From: Bugula neritina | Taxonomy: Eukaryota > Bryozoa > Gymnolaemata > Cheilostomatida > Bugulidae | Direction: 5' to 3' | Assembly (NCBI GenBank): GCA_964035545.1 | Contig: OZ037767.1 | Location: 9,600,207-9,664,206, forward strand | DNA length: 64,000 nt | Made by a program: the position numbers and the translations under genes | The notes under the pieces: model-generated | The model's input: the letters and a program-made list of their open reading frames with translations, nothing else | What the model was told of the DNA's origin: nothing | Databases searched by the model: none | Part shown: positions 50,101 to 59,812 of the stretch, in pieces | Numbering within the stretch: the first letter of the stretch is position 1 | How the letters are laid out: every line of letters starts with the position of its first letter

Positions 50101-53022
50101 ATGGAATCAACCTCAAGAGGAAGCTTTCCAAAAGGTAAAGCAAACACTGATGTCTGCTCAGGTCATAGCACACTATGATCCCAAGCTGAAAACAATTGTT
50201 GCCACTGATGCTAGCAACACTGGACTTGGAGCTGCTATGTTCCAAATACAAAAAGATGGGACAAGGAGGCCAGTATACTATGCATCAAGGTCTTTAACCT
50301 CAGTGGAACAAAATTACGCCGCAATAGAAAAGGAGGCATTGGCAATGGCTTGGGCATGCAACAAGCTTGATCAGTTTTTAAGAGGATTACCTTTCACTCT
50401 AGAGACGGATCACAAGCCTTTGGTTAGGCTTATGGGTGTAAAAGACTTAGACCAAGTGCCAGCCAGGATTCTCCGATTGAGACTGCGGCTCATGAGGTAT
50501 GCTCCAAAAATAGAGTATATCCCAGGGTCTCGCAACCACGTAGCAGATGCATTGTCGCGAGCACCCTCTGGTATACCATCTCGCATAGATGTGATGCTGG
50601 TTGAAGAGCTAGAAGCTAGCACTTCCATTATACCTTCGATAGATCCGATGATCGAAGAAATCAAGGAGGCACAACAACTAGATGCCGTGTGCCAAGAGGT
50701 CCAGAACCTCATCATAAAAGGATGGCCTACATATAAAACAGATGCCCACACAGCAGTACACCCTTACTGGGATGTCAAAGGACATTTGACACAATCTAAA
50801 GGCCTTCTCTTATATGATCAGCGGCTAGTCATCCCTAGCAACTTAAGACTAAAACTGCTTGACCGCATTCACCAGGCCCATCAAGGAATAGTAAAATGCC
50901 AGGCAAGAGCCAGAAGAGCTATCTGGTGGCCGGGAATGTCTAAACAAATAAAAGAAATGGTACAGGGGTGTCGACAGTGCAGAATTAACTCACCGACCCC
51001 GGTGGAGCCTCTGCAGCCATCCACCTTGCCATCTAAACCCTGGATAAAGTTAGGTGCAGACCTGTTCGAGTTCCAGAAAAAGAACTATCTGTTAGTGGTC
51101 GATTATCATAGCAGATACATAGAAGTTAGGAGATTAGACTCACTGTCGTCAGCATTCACTGTGGACAAAGTTAAATCCATCTTCTCAACTCATGGAATTC
51201 CCGAGGTAGTCATTTCTGACAATGGACCTCAGTTCAGCTCTAGGGAGTTCCAAGAATTTGCCAAGAGTTATGGTTTTCAACACGTGACCAGCTCTCCAAA
51301 ATATCCAAAAGCCAATGGCGAAGCTGAGAGAGCGGTAGGAACAGTAAAGCGTCTGTGGAGCAAAACTACAGATCCATACCTAAGCCTATTAACCTATAGA
51401 GCTACCCCACTCGAAAACGGATTCACTCCTTCAGAACTTTTGATGAACAGGCTACTTCGAACTACTCTACCCTCCATGCCTGAAACCCGAGTGGTTCACA
51501 AGCCACCAAACATTGCTGAGAAGGAACAACACATAAATCTAAGGACCATGAATAACTACAACCAACGGCACAAAGCCACTCTGTTGCCTGAACTTTCTCA
51601 AGGTTCACCCGTCTATGTCAGAGACACTAAGAAACAGGGCACAGTTCTGGCAAGTGTAGCTCCACACTCATACACAGTTAAAACTGAAACAGGAGTTATA
51701 CGCCGAAACAGAAGTGCGTTGGTAGATCTTCGGGAAGAGGACCCCGTGGTGCTTGAACCAAATGCTCCTCCGCCGGTTCCTATGGGTGCAGAGGTGCTTG
51801 GTCCAAAAGCTAACAAAAAAGCCAATCCATCAGGAACGCAGGCACCCGGAACATTGGTCGCAGAGGGCTCGGGTACGTCTTTAACCCATACAGCCAGTCC
51901 AACGGTTCCGGGTAGGTTTTGTGCTCTATCCAGAGAGCGAAGATTGCCCCGGAGATTTGATGACTATGTGATGAATTAACATCCAGACGATCTAACCACG
52001 GAGACACTCGTACCTTCTATGGAACAATCATAAAAATACATATTGTCATGTTTTTTCTCACTATTGTTAACCTTCACTTACTATTGTCAATCTTAATTAA
52101 TAGCATACGTGATTACATATAAATGTTTTTTGTAACCCACTTAGAAAGGGGGATGTTGTGTTGTTTGACTCGCTATTATTCACCGCGAGACTCGTTGAGC
52201 TCGGGGATTTTCCTACTAGCTAGAATTGAAATAAATCACGATAATTATCAGCTTAGACTCAATCCAACGTTGTTGTACTCTTACGCACCAATCACACAGG
52301 TGGCACAAACTGTACAGCTAAAACATGAATTTTGCTTTAGATCTGAAAGAATGTTTTTATTTGTTGGTAATATTGAAAAAATAAAAATCAGATGCAACAA
52401 AATCTGCAAAGTTTCAATATATTTGTTTTGTCCCACCCAGTGGCCCATTGTACCCAGTACCGGGCACAATGGGCCAATTTTTTCGTCATTAAAATTTCAT
52501 TATTCTGAAAGTTGTGATAGAGATAAAAACAACAAACTGATACCTGTAATAAACAACAGATGCAGGCATTGAGACTAGAGATTATTGAACTAGTAACCTG
52601 AAAAACAGACGAATGAGAGCAAAAAATTCAAAATTCGGCTCGTTGCGCCTCTCCCCCCTTACCCCTATATATATTAGATCAAATGATCAATTTATGGTTC
52701 AATCAGTTCTATGCATTTTTTCATCAAAAAATTATACAAGTTTAGAAATCAAGTGCGAGTGCTTTTGTCATTTTGGCATTTAGATATTTCTTCAAAAGAA
52801 ATATGGATAGGAGTGTCTTGGGATGGAAGTGGATACAGCTGGCTGAATGGTGAAACAGTTGGCCTTAACACATCCAACTCAAACTGGAGCCAAGTTCGAG
52901 GAGAACCAAACAGAAGCGGTGACTGCGTCAACTCTTTTGGTTTAACTTATCAATACAAACTTCGAGACCATTCCTGTAGCTCATACGGAGCAGGATATGC
53001 CTGCGAAGCCAACAAGTCATAG
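44125..53022 (+). CDS. Secreted PAN/apple + C-type lectin protein, copy 1 (four exons)
   Basis: Exons 44125-44175, 45127-45355, 46079-46273 and 52784-53022 chain in frame to 237 residues. Exon 1 is a signal peptide (MERGKDLLHNFLLSYLL). Exon 2 is a PAN/apple-type domain (SASECAVMCIQQDDSCMSIS, with further Cys). Exons 3-4 form a long-form C-type lectin domain with six cysteines: CLDGWFEIPTKDTC, the helix WNDAKLDCESMQAELVILDS, then EIWIGVSWDG, WLNGETVG, EPNRSGDCVN and AGYACE. EPN is the motif of mannose-type Ca2+ sites. The usual partner W-N-D reads L-R-D-H here, so Ca2+-dependent sugar binding is uncertain. The product is predicted to be secreted, a recognition protein of immune or mucosal type (inference). 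Intron 3 is 6.5 kb because it contains the LTR element at 47758-52298; otherwise about 2 kb. Copy 2 lies at 55673-58733. Confidence 0.88.
44350..44543. repeat. About 104-bp direct tandem duplication
   Basis: The block AAGTAAGCATAACAAAATTC through GCAAAACCCATACCCCCCC (44352-44443) is repeated with few changes at about 44450-44535. The copies differ in the length of the C tract (7 and 13 C). It lies in intron 1 of the lectin gene. Confidence 0.9.
46274..46332. repeat. (TA)n / (TG)n microsatellite beside a donor site
   Basis: The donor GTATAT of lectin-gene exon 3 runs straight into a TATATA array ending in TGTGTGTGTG. Repeat-length changes here would alter the bases just after the 5' splice site. 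Confidence 0.9.
47130..47240. repeat. Left arm of a diverged inverted repeat around the LTR insertion
   Basis: The segment holds two copies of CACAATGGGCCACCT-like sequence with GGGGC/GGGAC spacers. A diverged match in opposite orientation lies at about 52430-52520 (TGGCCCATTGTACCC, CCGGGCACAATGGGCCAA). It may be an older element into which the LTR element inserted. Confidence 0.5.
47758..47902 (+). repeat. 5' LTR (145 bp)
   Basis: TG...CA ends; AATAAA lies in TTGAAATAAATCACG about 60 bases before its end. It is identical by eye to the 3' LTR. No TATA box is obvious. Confidence 0.95.
47903..47919 (+). other. tRNA primer-binding site
   Basis: TGGTGGCAGCAGTTAAA directly follows the 5' LTR. 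The first 12 bases equal those of the primer site of the element at 26800-34368, so both probably use the same tRNA-Leu-type primer. Confidence 0.75.
47927..51979 (+). CDS. gag-pol: gypsy-type Gag-Pol polyprotein, intact, 1,350 residues
   Basis: All functions of the element are in one frame. The gag capsid region is residues 1-240. Two CCHC zinc knuckles (CKRCGREPHSKAEC and CRKCKKVGHFQRQC) start near residue 255. The aspartic protease motif LDTGADGTVV is near 336. In the reverse transcriptase, FSKLDANSGFWQIHL and CHMDDILVHG (MDD in place of the common YXDD) sit near 545-615. RNase H has VATDASNTGLGAAM near 760. The integrase has a zinc-binding part HQAHQG ... CRQC near 980, then D (GADLFEF), D (SDNGPQFSS) and E (GEAERAV) with 35 residues between the last two. 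The start MGDEEVQQQ is the first ATG, seven bases after the primer site. No frameshift or stop is present, so it may be an active copy. RT compacts with protease and integrase in virus-like particles in this group. Confidence 0.96.
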   Translation: MGDEEVQQQIIVHRNAPRIEPPGEIVLNCEREQNFRRFKSRWQSFYILSRLSEESDEYQRALLLYTIGDDACRVVESSHKYQNDKSLAAIIDILEQYCVGERNIVHERYKFNTRCQLQGENFDAFYSELRTLADKCGFNYRPATDEAPAPFDEMLRDRIVLGIRDDSLRKKLISQGNTLTLDQAVRICKSSEVTSTVMQSVTQGASSGSVDAISKAQSRYPNYKQSKPSRTHKQGSAVQLPVNSQMYKPTNSQDHCKRCGREPHSKAECPAKDAQCRKCKKVGHFQRQCRSTSIQEVTEASSDDGIMFTGEFKIENLTVDAWKAEVAVNGNCTTFKLDTGADGTVVSDKLPWLSTISLQTTGVRLYGPGGKQLQVLGTFEADLQYKSQKYKETAYVIQNQSTSLLSRTACEKLGLITCQVKQQGEITKDIHTGFSKLFKGLGALKGYSYRISLIPDYQPTCIYTPRKIPIPLRDKTKKKLDEMAQQGVISPVTEATEWCSGMVPVLKPSGDVRVCVDLTGLNKAVRREIYPMPAVDESIGLLGASKIFSKLDANSGFWQIHLDKESRKLTTFLTPFGRFCFNRLPFGISSAPEIFSRAMCRLLGDIENVICHMDDILVHGKDAESHDKTLKLVLSRLEEAGLTLNEDKCEIGQAQVKFLGHIIDAKGVSPDPDKVASIRDFPAPTCKTELRRLNGMLNQLAKFIPHLSEITAPMRELLKESKAWTWNQPQEEAFQKVKQTLMSAQVIAHYDPKLKTIVATDASNTGLGAAMFQIQKDGTRRPVYYASRSLTSVEQNYAAIEKEALAMAWACNKLDQFLRGLPFTLETDHKPLVRLMGVKDLDQVPARILRLRLRLMRYAPKIEYIPGSRNHVADALSRAPSGIPSRIDVMLVEELEASTSIIPSIDPMIEEIKEAQQLDAVCQEVQNLIIKGWPTYKTDAHTAVHPYWDVKGHLTQSKGLLLYDQRLVIPSNLRLKLLDRIHQAHQGIVKCQARARRAIWWPGMSKQIKEMVQGCRQCRINSPTPVEPLQPSTLPSKPWIKLGADLFEFQKKNYLLVVDYHSRYIEVRRLDSLSSAFTVDKVKSIFSTHGIPEVVISDNGPQFSSREFQEFAKSYGFQHVTSSPKYPKANGEAERAVGTVKRLWSKTTDPYLSLLTYRATPLENGFTPSELLMNRLLRTTLPSMPETRVVHKPPNIAEKEQHINLRTMNNYNQRHKATLLPELSQGSPVYVRDTKKQGTVLASVAPHSYTVKTETGVIRRNRSALVDLREEDPVVLEPNAPPPVPMGAEVLGPKANKKANPSGTQAPGTLVAEGSGTSLTHTASPTVPGRFCALSRERRLPRRFDDYVMN
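52143..52153 (+). other. Polypurine tract
   Basis: AGAAAGGGGGA directly abuts the 3' LTR, the expected site for plus-strand priming. Confidence 0.85.
52154..52298 (+). repeat. 3' LTR (145 bp)
   Basis: Identical by eye to 47758-47902; followed by the target duplication GGTGG. Confidence 0.95.
52430..52520. repeat. Right arm of the diverged inverted repeat
   Basis: Contains CAGTGGCCCATTGTACCC and CCGGGCACAATGGGCCAAT, resembling 47130-47240 in inverted orientation. It ends about 260 bases before lectin-gene exon 4. Confidence 0.5.
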
Positions 53023-53137
53023 CAAATTGAGTCACTGGTTTATTTAGTTCATGTATAACTCCATAGATTTTGTACCAGTGAAAGCGATGCTGCCGGTGTA
53101 ATTCACCTTATAATGCTGCAGTGTTGAGATTTCCCAG

Positions 53138-53230
53138 TAGCCCCTGTGGTGCAATGGTGGGTGCGCTAGCTTGCAAGCAGAAGGTCTGCGGTTCGAACCC
53201 CTGTGAGGGGAAAATATTTTACAAATGCCT
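53138..53230 (+). repeat. tRNA-like SINE head, family B
   Basis: The sequence has GCCCCTGTGGTGCAATGGTGG (A box) and GCGGTTCGAACCCC (B box) at tRNA spacing, with CCCC/GGGG able to pair at its ends. The anticodon and T stems do not pair convincingly, and the sequence after GAGGGG (AAAATATTTTACAAATG) resembles the copies near 62985 and 63405. I therefore call it a SINE head or tRNA pseudogene, not a functional tRNA. Confidence 0.6.
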
Positions 53231-55672
53231 ATTTGATAATAAAATCATTCCTTATGTTTAGAGCATATCCTAATACCTCACCTCAAGAAAAGCATTGCAA
53301 CATTGTTCAATATAACTATCAATTAATAATTATTCTGTTTTAGATGAGAGAGCACATACATACATGTATACATTATATAACTTCACTTAAAAATCAGAAG
53401 CATCAAAGCTAAAAACATGATTGCAAAATGAAACCCTAAATATTATTATCATAATGAAAATACTAGATAATTGTTCATTCAATTTAATACATTTACCAGC
53501 TTTTTTGCAAAAATGCAGTTAAATTTTGTTTGCTTTGAGATTTTTATGTTTGCAAGAAAAGTATAAACACAAAAGCAGTTAAAAATGTGTTTGATCGGTG
53601 GAAACAAAATAATCTTCTAGTAATTAATATTCTTTGAGTGATTTTGTAAGAAACATCATTGTAGGTTTAATGTGCTACTAACAGATGATCATTTTATATT
53701 AGCTTAATAAAAAGCGATTACATGTTTTGCTTCTAATCATGTTACACATTATAGAAAATTTCAAGTCATCAGAAAAAAGCTTCCAGAAGCCAGGTATAAA
53801 TAAAATTCTTATAACATGCATAAAATAGCTGTTGCTTATGAATTTTGCTTTACTGGGCGAGGAAATTGTATTTTTTTTTGGTGATATTATAATTCTATTG
53901 TTTGAAATAGAAACAAATGTTTTATCTGGGCAGAGAGAGTGATGGCTTGAAAAACACAGTAGTTTCTCTTTGCATGTAGCTCTGTGTTGTTTATTAAATT
54001 CATAATGAGTTTTGCGTAATAATTCAATATACCTACATAACTCATGAGTCATGATGTGGCATTTTTTCTTACTAACTTTTATTCTTAATCAACTTCTTTA
54101 ACATATAACAACACTGTGGCATTTTAAAAATAAATTTTGTAGAAATGCTATAATTATATTTTTGTAACTTTTATTCCCCACCTGTATTTAGAGTTTTAAT
54201 TTATAAGTTTATAATCTTTTAGTTTTATTTTCAATAATTGTATTATATTTCAAATTGGTTAAACGTTGGGTTTTATTCAAATAAAAAAAACAATACATTA
54301 GACTACTATTCCTGCTTATTCTGCAACGTATTATGAAAATTTTCTATAGTAGCTACCAAACAACTAAAATCAATTGACGCGCTCACCACTAATCTAAAAT
54401 CTCCCCAAAATAATATTTCCACAGCTTAATAAAATTTTTAATAGTAATTAAAAACTCATTATAGCAAAAGTAAATTAAAATCTCATCAAATAATATTGCT
54501 TTAAATTTAAATGAAAATTTTAGTTGGCGCAGGTTTGTCCAAACTTTAATAATAAATATTGGTTTACTAAAAACTCATTCATAAAATCCAAAGGTTTGAA
54601 CTTTAGCTCATTTAAAACTTTGTCATGTAGAAAGAATGTACTAGATAAATAACTAAATAATAATCAATAATTATGAGAGATAGACAGTTTTTAAATTAAG
54701 CAATAATCCAGGGAATTGAAGACTGTCAAATATAGTTGAAAAGTATATACAACAATACCAGTTCTTGTCATTGTAAACAGGACTAAGTTTACAAGTTTGA
54801 ACTCCTATTATGGGAATGGCAAGCGTTTCCAATATGCTTCCTTCCTGAGCAGCTGTTGCTATGGGGCAGTCACCAAGTGTGGAGTTGTATTGATTATGCT
54901 TCAGCTTACCATGCCGAGTTAATTTCCTTGTCATAGAACATTTCCTGTTTCAACATAATTTGCACCTGCTATATCTCGTGATTGAGTAACTACAGAATCT
55001 ATATATATGATTGTATTTGATATAATATATTATTTAGCGCAGGAGCAGTTAAATACAGCATTTTAAATACTCTATCATATTACTAAATATAATTGTCTAA
55101 AGTTGTTTAAATTTTTACCTTTTATTATTCTTTTGATAATAAGAGTTTATTTTAGCCCTCTTTTTGTTGAAACTTGTAATTAAATAAAAAAATGTGATAG
55201 TTATTAACCGTTTGTAAGATTTAGGTAGCTGATGTAGAGAGAAATTGTAGGTTTAAGTAAAAATGTGTGGTGGGGGGGGAGGGGAGGTGTTTCTCAACAC
55301 TAAACTAATAGCCTACAAAACTGAACATTTTAAAATTTTACATGTCTTTAAAAAATAATCAACAATGTAAATTGTAAATGTGAAATATAATCTCATAAAG
55401 CAAAATCACGGAGACTGAAGAGACTAAAGTTGCATCAATAATTATTCAAACGAGTTTTCGAGAAACTGTCATCAATATATTGAGTGAAGATATAAAGGAT
55501 TGCGTAAACAGCAGCACGCTTTAAAATAAAAGTTTTAGAAGTAATTAGATTGAAATTTTAAACCGTGTATATATTGTTTTAGCAATCAAACTGAAAGGCA
55601 ATGAGAGTAAATCAATGCAAAGCATTGATGTTACATTGCATTGCAAGTTAAACATGTATGCCTGTTCACTAT
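53231..55672. other. AT-rich spacer between the two lectin paralogues
   Basis: No supported exon on either strand. A minus-strand frame at 54671-54934 is the longest curiosity but has no recognised family or splice context. A G tract (GGTGGGGGGGGAGGGG) lies near 55268-55285. Confidence 0.5.
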
Positions 55673-58600
55673 ATGAGCAACATGTACAATATTACATCAT
55701 TTCTTCTTTCTTTATCTGTCTATTTATTATTCTTGCCTTTTGCTAAGGTATGTATGAGTGTTCAGCCATTTTTTCTTTCAAATCTACGGAATGCAAAGTT
55801 AGTATTCTATTTCTAAACTTTGCTGTATTATAGAAGTAAAGTGTGGGTAAGTTTTGTGCTCAATACAAATCATAAGTCAACAATAGATTTCACTGCTTTT
55901 TAACGATTCAAAAATGTTCAAAGTTGTTGTACTAATAAAATGCTGATATCTGTAGTTAAATATAACTTAATTCTAACAATGTAATGTAATGTGAATATGT
56001 AAGATAGTAATACTATAGACTGATTCCTTTCCATATCCATAGACAGGCACTTGTTAAGCTAAGAATGCTGCTGTGTTATTAAATCTGGTAAGTTATTTAG
56101 AACTTCTTAAACAGATAGACCGTGGAATCAGATTAAACTTGTTCAAACAACATTAAAATGAACAATCATTATGCATAAAAGACGATCAGCCATAACAACA
56201 GTTTTAAATTATTTAGAAATCAACATATTCAACAAGTATTATCTACTCGTACTATGTCCATGGAAAATAGTAAGTAATTTGAATTTTTAGCAATGTAAGG
56301 AGTTGAAAGGTAATCTTTAGAAATTGTTAAATGTGCAACTTGTGAGAGCATTAAAGACAATAGTCTTTACAAACAGATACCAAAACTCTTAAATTGAAGA
56401 AGTTTTGATTAAATTACCTTCGAGATTTTGTTAACTGACAAAAGATAATTTGAGGCTTAAAATCTTTTAAAACTCCTGTATAAGAGCTTTGTTTGTCATC
56501 CTAAAGCTGCAAGTGCAAAAAGATGCTAAGTTTTATAACACTAAAAGCTTGTGGATATTGGTTAGAAATAAAATTATATATAACAAAACTTCTAGTAATT
56601 AAGCTGTTTTTTCTATAATTGTGTAGAGTCATCTTGATATTGGGAAATTTTTATTCCAAAACTCTATGCAAGTACCTAGATTTAGGGTCATATAGCTAGT
56701 TATAAACTTTTCGTGTCTAACTTAAAATATTCTCATAACAGGATAAAACACTTGCAAATTTGCTTTAAACAAAAATCTTTTAGCTATTTCAGCAAATGCT
56801 TGAATATAATATGTTTTTGTCATTGGCAAAAACATTTTGTTTAATTATTTTAATGAAAAATCTTATGCGCTATGTGTAATAGATAGATAACCTTCTGTAG
56901 GGTTTGCCTCAAACATCTTTCCTCTTACAAGTGAATACATCAGAACTAAGCAACCACCTCTCAACATACTCTGGGCAAAGTTTGGAGTCGTGCGCTGTAT
57001 TGTGTCTCAAGAAGTGGCAGTGTAGGTCATTCTCCTATTCCACTGATAAAAAAGTTTGTGAATTATTCAGTAAAGAAGCAATCTCATATGCCAACAATGA
57101 TTCAAACCCTAAAGATGCTATAGAAGTATACAATAGTAAGTGAAACTGCAAATTACTATATAACATAACGTATCAAACTTTTCATGCAGGCAAATTTAAA
57201 TACGAATATAAACATTGCTGCAAATGAAATATTAAATTGTGAGCTGCATAGTTTTATAACTTTGAAGAAATATCAATGCATGACCATTGTTCAATATCTA
57301 CCAATTAACATATCGTTTGGGCAATTCAATAAAGGGATGCTAGTTGAGTAATGTAGCTGACGGATTGTTTAACATTAATTAAATGAGTTGCCAATGTTGG
57401 GATATTAAAACACAATAATATTACACAGCTTCTCTGAATCTTAGGCTGATAACATGCTGTTGTGTTTTAGTATATAAAAATATTCATTCAGACTAGCTGA
57501 AAGAAGTTAGCAATGTGAGAACCTTTACATCATAAGTTATGAATGTAGTTGCAAGTTGCCAGTAGCAAGTTGCAAGACACAAGTGTAAAGATGAGTAAAA
57601 ATGTTGGGTTTTTTACCAGTCAAAAAGGTTAGCTATTGTGTAGTAACCATAATGAGTGCGGAAAAGCATAATATAGCTGGCATAGCTGTGATGATACATA
57701 AAAAGCTATAATGTAAAGTCCCAGTACATGTCTCTAAGATGTTCAGTGTGTGTGGTTTTCTAGACGATGAGTCAGTCCCTGTTATTTTTAGCACAGCCTG
57801 CTGAGTTGGATTTTTGATAGTAAGAGCGATAGATATTATATTTTATTTAATTGATATTTTGTATTACAATCAAATATTTTTTGTAAAATTGAGAGTCAAA
57901 AGTTAACACTTAAGAAGACTGGCAGCTTATAATAATCATAAAACATAAGCATGTTTTCATCTGTCATAATGATGGCTATTGGAATTTTGTGACATATAAA
58001 AGAACTATTATGACAGCTGTAATTGCCTCTTTACAGTTAGCCTATTTTATAATACACGCGCAATCTTCTTACAGAAGTTTCACCTTGTCCTGAGGAATGG
58101 TTCGAAATGCCAAGAAAAAGCAGATGTTTGCGATTTTATGCAGACATAAAGAAAATTTGGAAAAACTCAAAAACATTTTGTGAAAATAGGGGTTTCCAGC
58201 TGGCAGTATTAGACAGTGATGAAATGTTAGACTGGTTCATGACACTAAGACAAGAATTATCAGGTACTATTTTACTGTACCTGTCACTTTAAACAAGCTT
58301 TATGTACATATGTAGGTACATTTTATTGTATACAAATAAACAAGTAATATAATCAATAAATCAGCTTCGAAAGTAGTATGACAAAAGCAATAGGTTGTGT
58401 TACTTTTAAAAATTAGCATTATGTTTGAAGATGCTGAAACATTCGAATTTACATTTGCGTATATTTCAAATTTAATTTAAAACCATTGTAGAAATTTCTG
58501 ACAAGGAAATTTGGCTTGGAGCTTTCTGGAACGATTCTGAGTACATCTGGCTGAATGGTAAAACAGATGGCCTCAATGCTTCAAGTTCATGGTGGAGTAA

Positions 58601-58733
58601 GACAGATGTTATTGAACCAAACAGAAGTGGTGACTGTGTGAATTCATATTCTAAAACTAATAACTATTTATTACGAGACCACTACTGTGGCGCGTACAAG
58701 GCTGGGTTTGCTTGCGAGATGAACATTTTATAA
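55673..58733 (+). CDS. Secreted PAN/apple + C-type lectin protein, copy 2 (four exons)
   Basis: Exons 55673-55747, 56901-57135, 58075-58263 and 58492-58733 chain in frame to 246 residues, with the same intron phases as copy 1. Exon 1 is a signal peptide (MSNMYNITSFLLSLSVYLLF). Exon 2 is a PAN/apple domain (SLESCAVLCLKKWQCRSFSY). Exons 3-4 are a C-type lectin domain with CPEEWFEMPRKSRC, NSKTFCENRGFQLAVLDSDE, EIWLGAFWND, WLNGKTDG, EPNRSGDCVN, LRDHYC and AGFACE. The EPN motif and the LRDH variant of the second Ca2+ motif are shared with copy 1, while the PAN part has diverged strongly. It is predicted to be secreted. Tandem duplication followed by divergence is the simplest history. There is no polyA signal close to the stop. 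Confidence 0.88.
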
Positions 58734-59379
58734 AGTATTGTGTGCACTCATATAACATATGTGGAAAATAATAATATTTTTTTAAATTTCTATTGATTGT
58801 AATGAGTGATTGAAATTGAGAAATACACCACATGTTTTTTCATATCATAAGCTCATGTGATTTATACTAGAGCGTATTACCAATAAACTATGTTACATGC
58901 AATATATAATATATTACTTATATATATTATAAGTTGATGATAAAATATTATGCAGCTACAAGATTATATAACATTCCCAACCAAATGTGTTTGTAGTTAG
59001 TGTAAGACCTTTATTTTGCTAATGATTATTATTGCAAAATGCAGGTCAAAAGCATTTTTTTATTTACAAGAGTAAAATTAGGTGCAAGTTTAGCATACTT
59101 TGAACTTTATTTTCACAAATGTACTGTCAAGTAATTTCTGAAATATTTAATAGATTATTGCATTTAGGACCTTTCTATTAATAAAATAAGATTTACAAGA
59201 ATATATTGCAATAGAATAAGTAGGCTGAAATATATCCTTTAAAGTTTGTTTTAAGCTAAATTAAACACAATGTCAGTTAAATTCAATGGGCTATAGCTTT
59301 AAATAAATGTTAATATACAAATTAGCTAATTTTAATTGCTTTTGATGTTTGTTGGATTTGATAGAACAAACTTGCTGTG

Positions 59380-59490
59380 TGTATATAGTGTGTACAGTGA
59401 TTTGTAGTGAGCAGTGTGTAGTGTGTATATAGTGAGTAGTGTGTATAGTGTTTAGTGTGTATTAGGCAGTGTGGTAAGTATAGTGGCATA
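59380..59490. repeat. Degenerate GTGTGTATAGTGAGTA repeat
   Basis: Short units of TAGTGTGTATATAGTGAGTAG form an imperfect array about 110 bp long. The antisense open frame rich in Thr/His/Tyr is a product of it. Confidence 0.7.
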
Positions 59491-59812
59491 TAGTATAGAC
59501 GTAGATGTACCATATACTTTTGTTTCTTATTGCAATCAGCAGCTTCTCTCACTTGTAACTGACTTCGTTATAAATCATATAGCTTATTATAGCTGGCATA
59601 TTGGTGTATTATATTTTTTAATTTCCTTCTAGAGCTCTGCTTTTTTAATAAAACATTACTGCGATTACAAAAGACATGTGAGTAAATTATGTTAAAAAAC
59701 TTTAACAAGTATGTGCCAAGACTCATTATTACTTCAGGCCAAGCGGCGAATGAGTGTGGCTTTTTAATGGCTTGTTTTTTGTCCGAAGGGTTCATCTTTC
59801 AAGTCAACTCAG

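Larger units (their letters stand above)
47758..52298 (+). mobile_element. Intact Ty3/gypsy-type LTR retrotransposon (4.54 kb) in a lectin-gene intron
   Basis: Identical 145-bp LTRs (47758-47902 and 52154-52298, TGTTGTGTTG...AATCACACA) flank a single uninterrupted gag-pol ORF. A 5-bp duplication GGTGG (47753-47757 and 52299-52303), a primer site at 47903 and a polypurine tract (AGAAAGGGGGA) complete the element. Very short LTRs and one gag-pol ORF resemble the Mag/K02A2.6-like group of gypsy elements. Every part needed for transposition appears present. It is inserted in the same orientation as the host gene. Confidence 0.96.

Noticed and set aside
53141-53213. Functional tRNA gene
   Set aside because: A and B boxes fit, but anticodon and T stems do not pair convincingly and similar tails occur at SINE-like loci.
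54671-54934. Minus-strand 87-codon ORF with several Cys
   Set aside because: No recognised family, no clear acceptor or donor at its edges, and it lies in an AT-rich spacer; it may be chance.
59322-59552. Minus-strand Tyr/His/Thr-rich ORF
   Set aside because: Translation of the GTGTGTATAGTGAGTA repeat.
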